A DNA stretch of 64,000 nt from UMGS1696 sp964463375 (GTDB taxonomy: Bacteria; Bacillota; Clostridia; Oscillospirales; CAG-272). Both the position numbers and the translations under genes were made by a program. This document shows positions 25,486 to 33,527 of the stretch, piece by piece. The stretch covers positions 12,466-76,465 of the forward strand of contig CAYXBQ010000010.1 in NCBI GenBank assembly GCA_964463375.1. Reading direction: 5' to 3'. Each line of letters begins with the position of its first letter. Position 1 is the first letter of the stretch. The notes beneath the pieces were generated by a model. It did no database searches, was not told where the DNA came from, and saw only the letters and a list, made by a program, of their open reading frames with translations.

Positions 25486-26368
25486 ATCTTTGCACCGCTT
25501 TTACCGCCCGCAGCTCCACATAGCCACGGCTGCCACGGGGTTCCAGCTGGATCCGGGGGTTCTCGTCATCCCACCCGTAGCCAATCACGCTGGGGTCGTA
25601 GACGTTCATGGCCTGCTGCACGGCAGAGATGGCCTCACAGTAATCCTCCTCCGCAAAGGGTCCACCCTGAAACATCAGGTAATCCGTTTCCGGAAGGTCG
25701 ATCACATCGAAGCCCTCCGGAACTGCGCCCTGGTAGTCTGCATCCACTTCCACGCCCTGCACATAAGTAGAAGTGTTGGGCTTTTTGAATTGCTCCGGCA
25801 GCCACAGGCAGACCGGCTCGCCGCAGAGGGAATCCATGCTCAACAGCAGTCCCCACACATCGCAGCCCACCTCCTCGCAGTAGGGGAAGTAGTCCTCGGC
25901 CTTAACGCCACGCTTGCAAATCACCTTACGCTCCGGCTTGTGAATGACCTGAATAAAGATATTGTTTGTTGCTTTCATCGTCGTTACATCCTTTCTGAGT
26001 GCTCTGAATTTTGCACCGTAAGGGACGAACAGCGTGATGGGAACAGGCTGGTTGGCATAGTCACTGGGACGCATTCCAAATTCCCGGGTAAAGGCACGGG
26101 TAAAGCCGTCCACACTGCCAAAGCCCAGGTCAAAGGCGGCATCGATCATGCGGATATGCTCCTTCTTGATGCGCAAAGCCGCCTTTGCCAACCGCAAACG
26201 CCGAATATAACTGGCAGGAGTCAATCCTGTGTACTCCTGAAACAGTCGATAGGAATACCAGGGTGAAAACAGGGACACGCCGGAAAGCTCCGACAGCCCG
26301 ATCTTTTCCTCCAGATGGGCTTCAATGTAGTCCTGCATCCGCTGTACCGCCAAAATCTGTTCCTGCAC
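25484..26368 (-). CDS. AraC-type regulator with C-terminal effector-binding (GyrI-like) domain
   Basis: 294 residues from a GTG start at 26368, chosen because AAGGAGG lies 7 bases upstream; the in-frame ATG at 26413 lacks a site. Residues ~5-105 hold the two AraC helix-turn-helix motifs (SELSGVSLFSPWYSYRLFQ; DAAFDLGFGSVDGFTRAFTR). The rest (from about RKVICKRGVKAEDYF) resembles the GyrI-like ligand-binding domain found in BltR- and Rob-type regulators. It likely senses a small lipophilic or toxic compound. No obvious target lies beside it; it converges on the dehydrogenase gene. Confidence 0.85.
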   Translation of the reverse strand: MQEQILAVQRMQDYIEAHLEEKIGLSELSGVSLFSPWYSYRLFQEYTGLTPASYIRRLRLAKAALRIKKEHIRMIDAAFDLGFGSVDGFTRAFTREFGMRPSDYANQPVPITLFVPYGAKFRALRKDVTTMKATNNIFIQVIHKPERKVICKRGVKAEDYFPYCEEVGCDVWGLLLSMDSLCGEPVCLWLPEQFKKPNTSTYVQGVEVDADYQGAVPEGFDVIDLPETDYLMFQGGPFAEEDYCEAISAVQQAMNVYDPSVIGYGWDDENPRIQLEPRGSRGYVELRAVKAVQR

Positions 26369-26413
26369 ACTGCTCACCTCCTTACGGTGTAAGGATATTG
26401 TACCATTTTTCAA

Positions 26414-26440
26414 AAAGGATCTCTCGACGTTTTTTGCTGA
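26414..26440 (+). repeat. 27-bp direct repeat, copy 1
   Basis: Identical to 27050-27076 in the same orientation (core GATCTCTCGACGTTTTTTGC). It ends one base before the stop codon of the acetyltransferase gene. The two copies bracket that gene. Confidence 0.85.
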
Positions 26441-26959
26441 CTACCGTATGCATTCCCATTCTTTTCTTGTGATGGCGTATACGTAGGAGATCTGGTTTTT
26501 CGGATCCGGATACGCCTTGACCTTTTTCATACCATTGGCTACCGCCGTACGGTAAGAAGCGACGTTTGTGTATTTCATGTACGAATACACGATGTCATAG
26601 TCTGTGTTCCGGAACAGCCAATCCCGGACAGCACGTGCCGCTTCTTTGCCATAGCCTTTTCGCCATAACTTCTTATGGATATGATACCCGATCTCCGGCA
26701 GCATTTCGCCGTCAATATTCTGGATGGAGATCCCGCAATCCCCAATGCATTCGCCTGTCTCCTTCAATACGACCGCCCACAGGCCAAAGCCATATTTTGC
26801 ATAGTTTTCGATATTCCATGTGATCCAATGTCTGGTGCGCTCTGCGTCGAACGGAGCAGGATAATGCTGCATGGTTTCCGGGTCGGATAGAATTTCGTAC
26901 AGCGCATCGAAGTCGTCCATGGTGTATTCTCGTAGGATCAGTCTTTCGGTTTCGATCAT
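26441..26959 (-). CDS. GNAT-family N-acetyltransferase (RimJ/RimL type)
   Basis: 172 residues from ATG 26959, with AAGGAG 9 bases upstream; an ATG at 26977 has no such site. The N-terminus MIETERLILREYTMDD is typical of the RimJ/RimL-like acetyltransferases. The acetyl-CoA binding region KKLWRKGYGKEAARAVRDW follows. The substrate (ribosomal protein, antibiotic or metabolite) cannot be told from sequence. The gene stands alone between two copies of a 27-bp direct repeat and may have moved as a unit. Confidence 0.88.
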   Translation of the reverse strand: MIETERLILREYTMDDFDALYEILSDPETMQHYPAPFDAERTRHWITWNIENYAKYGFGLWAVVLKETGECIGDCGISIQNIDGEMLPEIGYHIHKKLWRKGYGKEAARAVRDWLFRNTDYDIVYSYMKYTNVASYRTAVANGMKKVKAYPDPKNQISYVYAITRKEWECIR

Positions 26960-27049
26960 TTTCAAGTGCTCCTTCATATAAATGGAATATTACACACAGT
27001 CGTTCGATTTCCAATGTGTGAAGCCGGAGAGGCTCAGATGCAATTATAC

Positions 27050-27076
27050 GCTTATTCAGAAAGGATCTCTCGACGT
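27050..27076 (+). repeat. 27-bp direct repeat, copy 2
   Basis: Second copy of the repeat at 26414-26440, about 90 bp upstream of the acetyltransferase start. On the minus strand one frame would encode a tail ending QQKTSRDPF, so the repeat may descend from the end of a coding region. Apart from this repeat the 189 bp between 26960 and 27148 contain nothing I recognise. Confidence 0.8.
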
Positions 27077-27148
27077 TTTTTGCTGAGATATACGAGTCTG
27101 CACTTCCTTTTTGTAACCACCTGTATCCATGCTCCTTCTCATATATGT

Positions 27149-27277
27149 TCATCCGTTCTTCATCCTGTCGCATGGACGCTTCCGTTTTGACCCCGCATGA
27201 TGCGCCCGGCAGGCATCGCAATTTCCGTGCCGTTCACACTTCGTTTTTTTACAGGGACAATTCTCTTTTTCTGTCAT
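27149..27277 (-). CDS. Small Cys-rich protein (possible metal-binding)
   Basis: 42 residues starting MTEKENCPCKKTKCERHGNC, with the pattern C-P-C-K-x2-C-x2-H-G-x-C-x2-C-x3-H and a basic tail. Five Cys and the spaced His suggest a zinc or other metal knuckle. Short proteins with this pattern recur in Clostridia, from memory without a named function. The ribosome binding site is poor; the start is 46 bp downstream of the preceding membrane-protein gene, so coupling or shared transcription is likely. The reading frame continues upstream, so a longer product cannot be excluded. Confidence 0.6.
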   Translation of the reverse strand: MTEKENCPCKKTKCERHGNCDACRAHHAGSKRKRPCDRMKNG

Positions 27278-27323
27278 AGGGTCGGCAGCATTCCATACAA
27301 TATCCTGTACCGGATTTCCGAAT

Positions 27324-27887
27324 TCACTGGAGATCACTTTCCGGAAGATCACTGTCACTGTTCTCCTTGCATTGTGCGCCGTGTTTACACAGCAGAGACG
27401 TAAAAACGAGCATGGCACCCAACGCCACGCTGTCTATGCCATCCATACTGCACTTTTCCACATCCTGCATACACTGTGCGATCACACCCTGCGCCACCTG
27501 TGCCAGAACGCCCGACACAATGGGGATCCAGATGGCCGAAACGCCCAAATGCAAAAGCTCCTTTGCACCCTCCATGGTAAAGGGCGTACCGGCGTTCAAC
27601 TCGTTTTCAAAATAGCGATATGCCTCCCGGGCAACAAAATATTCTCCGACACATAGGCTCGCGGCGACTATGAGAAACGCCAGGACCGTGCCAACGCTGA
27701 CATCTGCCTTTGTCTCTAAGATGCTGTGCAGCGTGATGCCGCCGAGCTTGAGCGTATCTGCTCCCACGAGCACTGCCAATGCGCCTACCCCACAAACACA
27801 AAGGCCGATGATGCAGCAGATGGAAATCCATTTGCTGCATACCTTTCCAATTTCGGCAAGGGTTTGGATCGTTTTCAGTGTTTTCAT
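27324..27887 (-). CDS. Hypothetical four-helix membrane protein
   Basis: 187 residues with a strong AGGAGG site before ATG 27887. There are about four transmembrane segments: ISICCIIGLCVCGVGALAVL, VGTVLAFLIVAASLCVGEYF, a weaker LGVSAIWIPIVSGVLAQV and SVALGAMLVFTSLLC. It ends in an acidic tail. The layout, with FENELNAGTPFT between helices 2 and 3, resembles the DUF2975-type membrane proteins, but I am not sure of the family. It is the first gene of a short minus-strand run with the Cys-rich small protein. Confidence 0.65.
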   Translation of the reverse strand: MKTLKTIQTLAEIGKVCSKWISICCIIGLCVCGVGALAVLVGADTLKLGGITLHSILETKADVSVGTVLAFLIVAASLCVGEYFVAREAYRYFENELNAGTPFTMEGAKELLHLGVSAIWIPIVSGVLAQVAQGVIAQCMQDVEKCSMDGIDSVALGAMLVFTSLLCKHGAQCKENSDSDLPESDLQ

Positions 27888-27923
27888 AGTATACCTCCTA
27901 TATTATTCTGTTTTGCGCTTCAT

Positions 27924-28367
27924 TCATCTTCTTTTGTACAGCACAAGCTCCGGATCTGCGCCGTTCTCCCCATAGGTGCTAACAAGAATGAAGTTTTCCC
28001 GTGCCACCACGCCGAAGCAGGTCTTGCCGCTGTCGTCGAAGGTATTTTTCACCTGTGTGCCCAAATAGATCTCGTCATCCTGCAAAAACTTGACCGTGCC
28101 GGATGGGATGGGATATGCCAGATTGACATAGCTGCCAACCAACGGATACAGCGCCGTGACCGGTTCCATGCCGTTGATATGCAAGCTGTTGATCTCCTCG
28201 ATCAAGGCTTTTTGGAACGCCTGATACCGTTCCATGCCGCCGAGCAAGATGTATTTTGCCACAAAGCACTGCTTCCCGAAGGGACAGCCGTTGGTTGTAA
28301 CACAGCCGGGACAGGCTTCCTTGGACGGACACTGTTCACAATTTGCACCACATATCGATTTTTTCAT
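27924..28367 (-). CDS. DUF3795-like Cys-rich protein
   Basis: 147 residues. The N-terminal KKSICGANCEQCPSKEACPG plus TTNGCPFGKQC resembles DUF3795, a cysteine-cluster domain common in anaerobes. The rest (GMERYQAFQKALIEEIN onwards) is a small alpha/beta region of unknown function. It has an AAAGGAGG site and its start overlaps the upstream gene stop by 4 bp (ATGA). The TetR regulator two genes upstream probably controls it. A metal-bound sensor or chaperone is a guess. Confidence 0.65.
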   Translation of the reverse strand: MKKSICGANCEQCPSKEACPGCVTTNGCPFGKQCFVAKYILLGGMERYQAFQKALIEEINSLHINGMEPVTALYPLVGSYVNLAYPIPSGTVKFLQDDEIYLGTQVKNTFDDSGKTCFGVVARENFILVSTYGENGADPELVLYKRR

Positions 28368-28738
28368 TTTATTTCCTCCTTTGACCAGATCGTGTTTTCG
28401 TGTTCTCCACTTTTGACCACGACCTGCGTAACGATCCCTTCTGTAGGTATTGTAATATCAAAATCCCCGGTTTCAAAGATGCCGAACACGCCGCTGAAGT
28501 TGAAGCCCACATACAGCGTGTCGTCCACCTGCTTGGCATGGTATCCCAAAAAGCCCTGCGGAAAGGAACCGGGATAAAAGCCCCGGATATGGACCTGGTT
28601 TTCTGCTACATGCACTTGCTCGATCCCCGCACTTTCACAGGCACCAAAGCCGAATAGCTTCCAGCCGTATCGGCCGATCAGGAAGACAGCAACCAGAAGC
28701 AGCATGATGCACAGCAGGATCACAAAGATACGCTTCAT
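28364..28738 (-). CDS. Small single-helix anchored protein, unknown function
   Basis: 124 residues from ATG 28738, which overlaps the TetR stop by 4 bp; a longer upstream frame is an artefact. One N-terminal membrane helix (FVILLCIMLLLVAVFLIG) is followed by an extracellular beta-rich domain, with YHAKQVDDTLYVGFNFSGVF. I do not recognise the family. It is translationally coupled to both neighbours, so TetR, this protein and the DUF3795-like protein form one operon. Confidence 0.65.
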   Translation of the reverse strand: MKRIFVILLCIMLLLVAVFLIGRYGWKLFGFGACESAGIEQVHVAENQVHIRGFYPGSFPQGFLGYHAKQVDDTLYVGFNFSGVFGIFETGDFDITIPTEGIVTQVVVKSGEHENTIWSKEEIK

Positions 28739-29316
28739 CCGTTTCGTTCTCCTTTTTTCTGCAGTAGCATCATTGCTGTAAAATCCTGGGTCAGCATTGC
28801 CGATATTTCCTCCTGCGTGAAGTCGCACATGCCCGTGGCGCATAGGGTCGCGATCCCGTAGGTGTGGATCCACGCATGCTCAAACAGCGTTTTGGCATCC
28901 TCGACGGACAGGCCGTAATCGGTCTGGATCGTGGTCAGACATTCCTCCGCCACACCGCCCAGATGTGTGTAAATATCGGCAAAGGAGCGCACATCGCTGT
29001 TTTGCGACATAAATATGAGTCGATAGAGATTTGGTTCTTCCTTGGCAAACAGGATCATCTGCATCCCCACCTGCTTGAAGATGGGCATATCGGCACCGGT
29101 CTTATGGGCATAGGAGGCAAACCGTTCCATGGCAGCTGTCTTTACCGCCTCCTGCACCGCCTGCATGGAATCGAACACGGTGAAGATCGGTGTGGCGGAG
29201 GTGTGCAGGGCATTGCCCAGCTCTTTGGCGGTCAGGGCATCCGCTCCCTTTTTGGATACCACGCCTACTGCGGCTTCGATGATCTGTTCCTTGGTATATT
29301 TTGGTTTCGGCGGCAT
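28735..29316 (-). CDS. TetR-family transcriptional regulator
   Basis: 193 residues. The N-terminal helix-turn-helix runs from KYTKEQIIEAAVGVVSKKG through LTAKELGNALHTSATPIFTV, with a long helical ligand-binding domain behind. It is first in a three-gene operon with the small anchored protein and the DUF3795-like protein. Its promoter (29364-29392) is followed by an imperfect dyad (TGGACGTTGT/AGAACGAGCA, 7 of 10 pairs, about 29340-29359) that may be its own operator. Ligand unknown. Confidence 0.87.
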   Translation of the reverse strand: MPPKPKYTKEQIIEAAVGVVSKKGADALTAKELGNALHTSATPIFTVFDSMQAVQEAVKTAAMERFASYAHKTGADMPIFKQVGMQMILFAKEEPNLYRLIFMSQNSDVRSFADIYTHLGGVAEECLTTIQTDYGLSVEDAKTLFEHAWIHTYGIATLCATGMCDFTQEEISAMLTQDFTAMMLLQKKGERNG

Positions 29317-29363
29317 GATGGCTCTCCTTCATTCTAAAATGCTCGTTCTACAACGTCCATTCT

Positions 29364-29392
29364 ATTATACGCATTTTTTGTCATGAAGTCAA
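29364..29392 (-). promoter_or_regulatory. Promoter of the TetR operon
   Basis: On the minus strand TTGACT (29387-29392), 17 bp, TATAAT (29364-29369), about 50 bp upstream of the TetR start codon. Confidence 0.8.
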
Positions 29393-29424
29393 TAGATGTC
29401 ACAGAAAAGATACAATTGTCCACC

Positions 29425-29478
29425 AAAAAAGCCTGCAACCTCCCTTTGCTACGGATAGCAAACGGATTTGCAGGCTTT
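29425..29478 (-). terminator. Terminator downstream of the SPFH/TPM gene cluster
   Basis: TTTGCAGGCTTT and its complement AAAGCCTGCAA form a long stem across a 28-nt loop that has its own small dyad (TTTGCTACGGATAGCAAA). On the minus strand the stem is followed by TTTTTT, 14 bp after the stop at 29492. Confidence 0.82.
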
Positions 29479-29491
29479 CTTCCATTTTATA

Positions 29492-30085
29492 TTATGCCCA
29501 CGGATCGGCGGCCTTGGGGGTCTGGACACCGGTCAGCAGGTACTGTTCCCACAGGAACCATTTTTTGTCACTGCCACGCTGGCGCAGCTTGATCGGTCTG
29601 GGGGCATCGGCACCACCGCAGGGGATAAAGAGCTTCATATACCCGGCTTCGTCGTCCGAGGTGTGGTTGCTCTCTACAATGATCTTATACGGCTCGGTAG
29701 GCGTGTAGCTGTTGTCCGGCGTTGCGCCTACGAAATAGGTGAAAGGGAGGTAGGTCTTGCCGTCCCGGAAACGGTCGTTCAGGAAAGAGGTATCCTGCCC
29801 ATTCAAGGGACGAGGTCCACGGAGCCAGTTCAACATTTCCGTACCGATCTCCCGGTCTGCGGCATAGGCGCACAGGGCCAGCACGGTCAGCGCTGCTGTC
29901 TGGTACGGGGTCTCCAATGCGGCTTCCGGCAGCTGCTGCATCTCTGCTAAGCTTTCCGGCAGGGACGTGAAGGTAAAGGTCTCCTTCTTGCTGCCCACCG
30001 ATTTAACCGCAGATTGCAGGGCATCCCCTGCCGCATCCTTGATCTTCTTTTTGGCTGTATATTTCAGACTATCAAAAAGTCCCAT
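29492..30085 (-). CDS. Hypothetical protein, DUF6935-like
   Basis: 197 residues from ATG 30085, with AAAGGAG 8 bases upstream. The N-terminus MGLFDSLKYTAKKKIKDAAG resembles the opening of other proteins in this cluster (MGLFDKK-, MGLIKAG-). ETPYQTAALTVLALCAYAAD and the C-terminal SDKKWFLWEQYLLTGV suggest a soluble alpha/beta domain seen in Clostridia (DUF6935, from memory). No catalytic motif is visible. It is the last gene of the SPFH/TPM cluster, so a role in the same envelope process is inferred. Confidence 0.6.
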   Translation of the reverse strand: MGLFDSLKYTAKKKIKDAAGDALQSAVKSVGSKKETFTFTSLPESLAEMQQLPEAALETPYQTAALTVLALCAYAADREIGTEMLNWLRGPRPLNGQDTSFLNDRFRDGKTYLPFTYFVGATPDNSYTPTEPYKIIVESNHTSDDEAGYMKLFIPCGGADAPRPIKLRQRGSDKKWFLWEQYLLTGVQTPKAADPWA

Positions 30086-30192
30086 CGTCAACACTCCTTT
30101 ATAAGTTCATGCTGCTAAAATCGAGAAAACGTGTCTAAAAGGCTGGAATTTGTGGCATTTTGGGCACGTTTTCAACCTTGATCAGCGTTTAC

Positions 30193-31002
30193 TTAGAATT
30201 TCCCGCCACCGCCGCCATGGGTCGTACCGGATGCGGACTGGTGCGTACTGCTGCCGCCACCGGAGGAACTGCTGTTTGCCTTGGCTGTACGGGTCACGGT
30301 GTGGTACAGGAAGAGATCCCGGCTTTCGGTGATCTGCATACTGTCCTTTTTCATATAGCTGTTGGCTGCCTTTTGCGCCCGCACGGTCTTCAGCTTGCCC
30401 TTCATGTTGCCCACAATGATCTTGGCAAGGATAAAGCCCATGAGTAGCGCACCCGGGATCCACAATACCGACAGGGGTTCGTCCGGTTTTTCGCCAATGT
30501 CAAAGGGAGTCCCTTCCCTTGCCTGGGTGATAAAGGAATCGCACAGGGTGGCGTAGGTATCAAAGGCGGTCACAAAGTCCCCGTCGGACAGGTAGGGCTG
30601 GATCGCATCGCCGATATACTGGATACCGTAGTCGGTGAAGGCTTTGATCCCGTAGCCACAGGTGGAGATCCACCATTCGCCTTCCTCAATGCTGACCACC
30701 AGCAGAAGGCCGTCCCGGTCGTCGCCGTAGCCAAATTCGAAGAACTCATAGGCATAGTCGGCGTACACCATAGCGGAATCGCCTTCCATGGTATCGGTGG
30801 TCAAAATGGTCACGTCCACGCTCTGGCGCACACTGATCTCGTCCAGCTGTGCGGTCAGGGCAGCGCCCTCCTCTTCGGTGAGCAGCCCGGCGATATCCAC
30901 AAAACGCGGGTATGCATTTACAAAGCCGTCCTCTGCGGCAATGGGCAGAGACAGTACGCACAGCAGCACCACCATGCAGGAGATCCATATCCGTTTTTTC
31001 AT
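30193..31002 (-). CDS. TPM-domain membrane protein (YdjH/YgcG-like)
   Basis: 269 residues. A signal peptide (ISCMVVLLCVLSLPIAA) is followed by the TPM domain: FVDIAGLLTEEEGAALTAQL, DVTILTTDT and the DDRDGLLLVVSIEEGEWWI block. A single transmembrane helix (LSVLWIPGALLMGFILAKII) follows. The cytoplasmic tail ends in a Ser/Gly-rich segment and GGGGGKF, a signature of YgcG/YdjH proteins. It would sit in the membrane with TPM outside. It lies 13 bp after the YdjG-like gene, the same pairing as in the Bacillus ydjFGHI operon. Confidence 0.85.
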   Translation of the reverse strand: MKKRIWISCMVVLLCVLSLPIAAEDGFVNAYPRFVDIAGLLTEEEGAALTAQLDEISVRQSVDVTILTTDTMEGDSAMVYADYAYEFFEFGYGDDRDGLLLVVSIEEGEWWISTCGYGIKAFTDYGIQYIGDAIQPYLSDGDFVTAFDTYATLCDSFITQAREGTPFDIGEKPDEPLSVLWIPGALLMGFILAKIIVGNMKGKLKTVRAQKAANSYMKKDSMQITESRDLFLYHTVTRTAKANSSSSGGGSSTHQSASGTTHGGGGGKF

Positions 31003-31015
31003 CGTATGTCCCTCC

Positions 31016-32104
31016 TTACAAAATCGTGTGAATGAGCCATGCGGCTACATAGATGGCAACACCCAAACCGGCGGTCAGTCCCAGCGTCCACTTGGTGGCG
31101 GCACCGGTGTCCAGCGGCAGGTCGCCGACAAATTTGCCGGTCTGACCGTTCATGGCGAAAACATATTTGTTCCCGTTCCAGGTGGTGTTCAGCAGCCACA
31201 CCGGATACAGGGCATAGCGTGCCTTCCCACCGGACAGCTGGATGCTGCTCTGTTCCGGTGTGACCGAAGCATAGCCGGTGACCGTTTGGGCAAAGGCATC
31301 CTGGGTGGAGGTCTTCACTCTGGCGTTGGCTCGCTCAATGCTGTCCTCGGCACTGACATCGTATTTGTCTGCCAGATACCCGGCCAGATAGGCGGTCTGG
31401 AAATCCACGGCCCCCGACAGGTCGAAGGGCTCGATAGACTCCATCAGGTCGTCCGCCATTTTGGTGGAGCCGTCCACGGGCACACCCGCAAAGCCGATAT
31501 GACCGCCACGGTAGATGGAGAAATATTGGGTCTCCGTATAGTCATACCGGGCATCGCTCCAACGGCGCAGCTTGGTGGCACGATAGCGCACCTGTGCCTC
31601 GGCATCGGTGTCGAACAGCCAGAACGGCACGTACACGCCCTTGATCTCGTCGATATGGTTTTGATCCTTGAATATCTTGGGCAGCAGGCGTTTGCCTTCC
31701 AGATGGGACATGAGCTTTTCCTTGGCGGCTTTTTTGTCCAGCTTGAAGGGGATCACCAGATCCGGCTTCAGGGCACCGGCAAACTGTCCCATCATGACCA
31801 CGGGATTGCCGCAGAAGGGACAAGCGGTGGCAGCGGTGTTGGCATCTCCTACGATCTCCCCGCCGCAGGACTTGCAGACATAGGAACGCAGACCATCGGC
31901 CTCGCCATCCTGCCATTCGCTGCCGGCCGTGGTCTCCCACTCCATGGAGTCGGCCTTTTCCCCTTGCAGATCGGCATCGTAACCGGACAAGGTCTCCATG
32001 TCGAATTCGGTATCGCAATAGGGGCACTTCATTTTTTGCAGGGTACTGTCAAAGGCGATAGCACCGCCGCAGCAGGGACACTTATATTCCTGTAAGGTGG
32101 CCAA
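31016..32104 (-). CDS. TFIIB-type zinc-ribbon membrane protein (YdjG-like)
   Basis: 362 residues. Two N-terminal ribbons, YKCPCCGGAIAF...KCPYCDTEF and YVCKSCGGEIV...ACPFCGNPV, are followed by a large beta-rich domain (VYVPFWLFDTDAEAQVRYRA) and one C-terminal transmembrane helix (LGLTAGLGVAIYVAAWLIH). This order matches Bacillus YdjG, which with YdjH and YdjI recruits the PspA protein YdjF to the membrane. Here no pspA-like gene accompanies it. It starts after a CCTTTCC-type site complement (GGAGGGAAC) and is transcribed with the TPM gene. Confidence 0.8.
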   Translation of the reverse strand: MATLQEYKCPCCGGAIAFDSTLQKMKCPYCDTEFDMETLSGYDADLQGEKADSMEWETTAGSEWQDGEADGLRSYVCKSCGGEIVGDANTAATACPFCGNPVVMMGQFAGALKPDLVIPFKLDKKAAKEKLMSHLEGKRLLPKIFKDQNHIDEIKGVYVPFWLFDTDAEAQVRYRATKLRRWSDARYDYTETQYFSIYRGGHIGFAGVPVDGSTKMADDLMESIEPFDLSGAVDFQTAYLAGYLADKYDVSAEDSIERANARVKTSTQDAFAQTVTGYASVTPEQSSIQLSGGKARYALYPVWLLNTTWNGNKYVFAMNGQTGKFVGDLPLDTGAATKWTLGLTAGLGVAIYVAAWLIHTIL

Positions 32105-32158
32105 AGTGTTCCCTCCTTTCGTATGATTCGATTCCAGTATTGTAAAGCTTGTTATATC

Positions 32159-32203
32159 GGAATAAGGTTATCCATACATTTACTCTCTGGATAACCTTAT
32201 CCC
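32159..32203. other. Perfect 13-bp hairpin without U-run
   Basis: AATAAGGTTATCCA and TGGATAACCTTAT pair over 13 bp across a 13-nt loop, in the 125-bp gap between the YdjG-like gene and the DUF4428 gene. There is no clean U-tract on either strand, so it may be a weak terminator, an mRNA stabiliser or a protein site. Confidence 0.6.
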
Positions 32204-32229
32204 ATCATCTTATGCTCTTTATCTTATGC

Positions 32230-32982
32230 TCAGCCGGGAAATGCAGCCAGAGCTTCATCGGCTCTTCTGGCCAGATCGGCTCTATCGCCCAGTACCGCTT
32301 CGTCGAGTGCCTGACCGGCAGCAGCAGCCTTATCCATAGCATCGTCTGCTCCGCCCATGACAGCCTTCATACCGGCTGCTACGCCCTTCACAGCATTGAT
32401 CTGCTGCTTCCAGGTGTTCTTGGCGTTGCTAAAGGTCTTATCGATCTTGAACAGTTCGTTGAAGTACTTCAAGAATGCGTTGTAGTCGCCGGTGCCTCTC
32501 AGTCTTTCCCGGAATTCGTACATACCTTCCGTGTTCACGAAGGACACACGCATATTTCTCACCTTTTCGGTGCCGTTGCTGGTCTTCTTTTCTTCTTCTT
32601 CGTATTCGTAGTCCCGCAGGTCGGCGATGCGATATACGCAGGCACGGGTCTCCTTGCCGAAGAACATGAACTTGTAGGTCACCTGCACCATGGCCATCAG
32701 ACCGATGTCGGGCGCGATGTAGATATTGCCGGTGAAGTTGTGCAGCTTCTTTTCCTTATCCTTTTCCTTCAGCTTCGGTACAAAGTAGTGCTCCCACAGC
32801 TTGGTACCTCTTTCCACCTGGGCGATGTGGGCCTGCACCTGGTTCAGGTCGGCATGCACACAGTCGAACACCTTCATGCACTTGGAACGGCAGTTTTTCC
32901 GGCAGATATAGCTGCCGTCTGCCAGCTTCTGTCCTTGGATCAAATTCACTTCTGCACCGCAAATCGCACACTTGTTAGCCAT
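32230..32982 (-). CDS. DUF4428 zinc-ribbon protein
   Basis: 250 residues. The N-terminal CAICGAEVNLIQGQKLADGS leads into YICRKNCRSKCMKVFD, a DUF4428-like treble of Cys pairs. The middle (HNFTGNIYIAPDIGLMAMVQ, RIADLRDYEYEEEEK) looks like a PH-type or bPH beta domain, as often follows DUF4428. The C-terminus is helical and alanine-rich (about residues 205-250). Cytoplasmic. It shares the cluster with a second DUF4428 protein and the SPFH protein. Function unknown; a scaffold that binds partners through the ribbon is a guess. Confidence 0.7.
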   Translation of the reverse strand: MANKCAICGAEVNLIQGQKLADGSYICRKNCRSKCMKVFDCVHADLNQVQAHIAQVERGTKLWEHYFVPKLKEKDKEKKLHNFTGNIYIAPDIGLMAMVQVTYKFMFFGKETRACVYRIADLRDYEYEEEEKKTSNGTEKVRNMRVSFVNTEGMYEFRERLRGTGDYNAFLKYFNELFKIDKTFSNAKNTWKQQINAVKGVAAGMKAVMGGADDAMDKAAAAGQALDEAVLGDRADLARRADEALAAFPG

Positions 32983-33021
32983 AGGTATAACTCCTTTTCT
33001 CTCATTGTTTATAATGTTGTG

Positions 33022-33522
33022 TCAAGATGCTGAGGCTCCTGCATCCGCATAGGTTTCGGCAAGGCTGTAGAAAAATGCTTCCAGTGCCGGCTGTGTTCCG
33101 CTGGCCATGCACTGTGTGCCATCCGAAAAGGTCAATACGATGCTGGTGCTCTCTGCATCGGCTGCATGATTTTGTTTCGTGGATGCATGCTTCTTCACAT
33201 AGGTGATCGTGTCGTTTTCCACCAGAATGGACATACATGCGTCCTTTTCCTCTGCCGTGATGGGACAGCCTACCAGCTCTGTTTCCACTTCGTTTTGGTG
33301 GATAAAGCAGGTGGCATCAAAGAGCCATGTGTCCGCTTCATTCCGTAACCAGAAGGAATAGTTGACGCTACGATCCATACCGGCATAGGAAATGGCAACG
33401 GCCGTGATCTCCTCCGGGGTATGACTGGCGACTGCGGGGGTACTGCTGCATCCCCACAGCCCGCCAATGCCGATGGTCAACAGGCTAAGCAGCATGGCCA
33501 TCTGTATACACCGTTTCCACAT
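33022..33522 (-). CDS. Small lipoprotein, unknown function
   Basis: 166 residues. Signal peptide LLSLLTIGIGGLWGCSS with lipobox Cys. The mature part has conserved-looking aromatic strands (ISYAGMDRSVNYSFWLR, WLFDATCFI) and may fold like the small secreted domains often linked to envelope-stress genes. It starts 5 bp after the stop of the DUF4428/zinc-ribbon gene upstream with a weak ribosome binding site, so it is translationally coupled. No family recognised. Confidence 0.68.
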   Translation of the reverse strand: MWKRCIQMAMLLSLLTIGIGGLWGCSSTPAVASHTPEEITAVAISYAGMDRSVNYSFWLRNEADTWLFDATCFIHQNEVETELVGCPITAEEKDACMSILVENDTITYVKKHASTKQNHAADAESTSIVLTFSDGTQCMASGTQPALEAFFYSLAETYADAGASAS

Positions 33523-33527
33523 AGGGC

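Noticed and set aside
26712..27221. Minus-strand frame of 169 codons upstream of and overlapping the acetyltransferase
   Set aside because: Over half overlaps the GNAT coding region in another frame and it has no domain signal; only its repeat-derived segment is notable.
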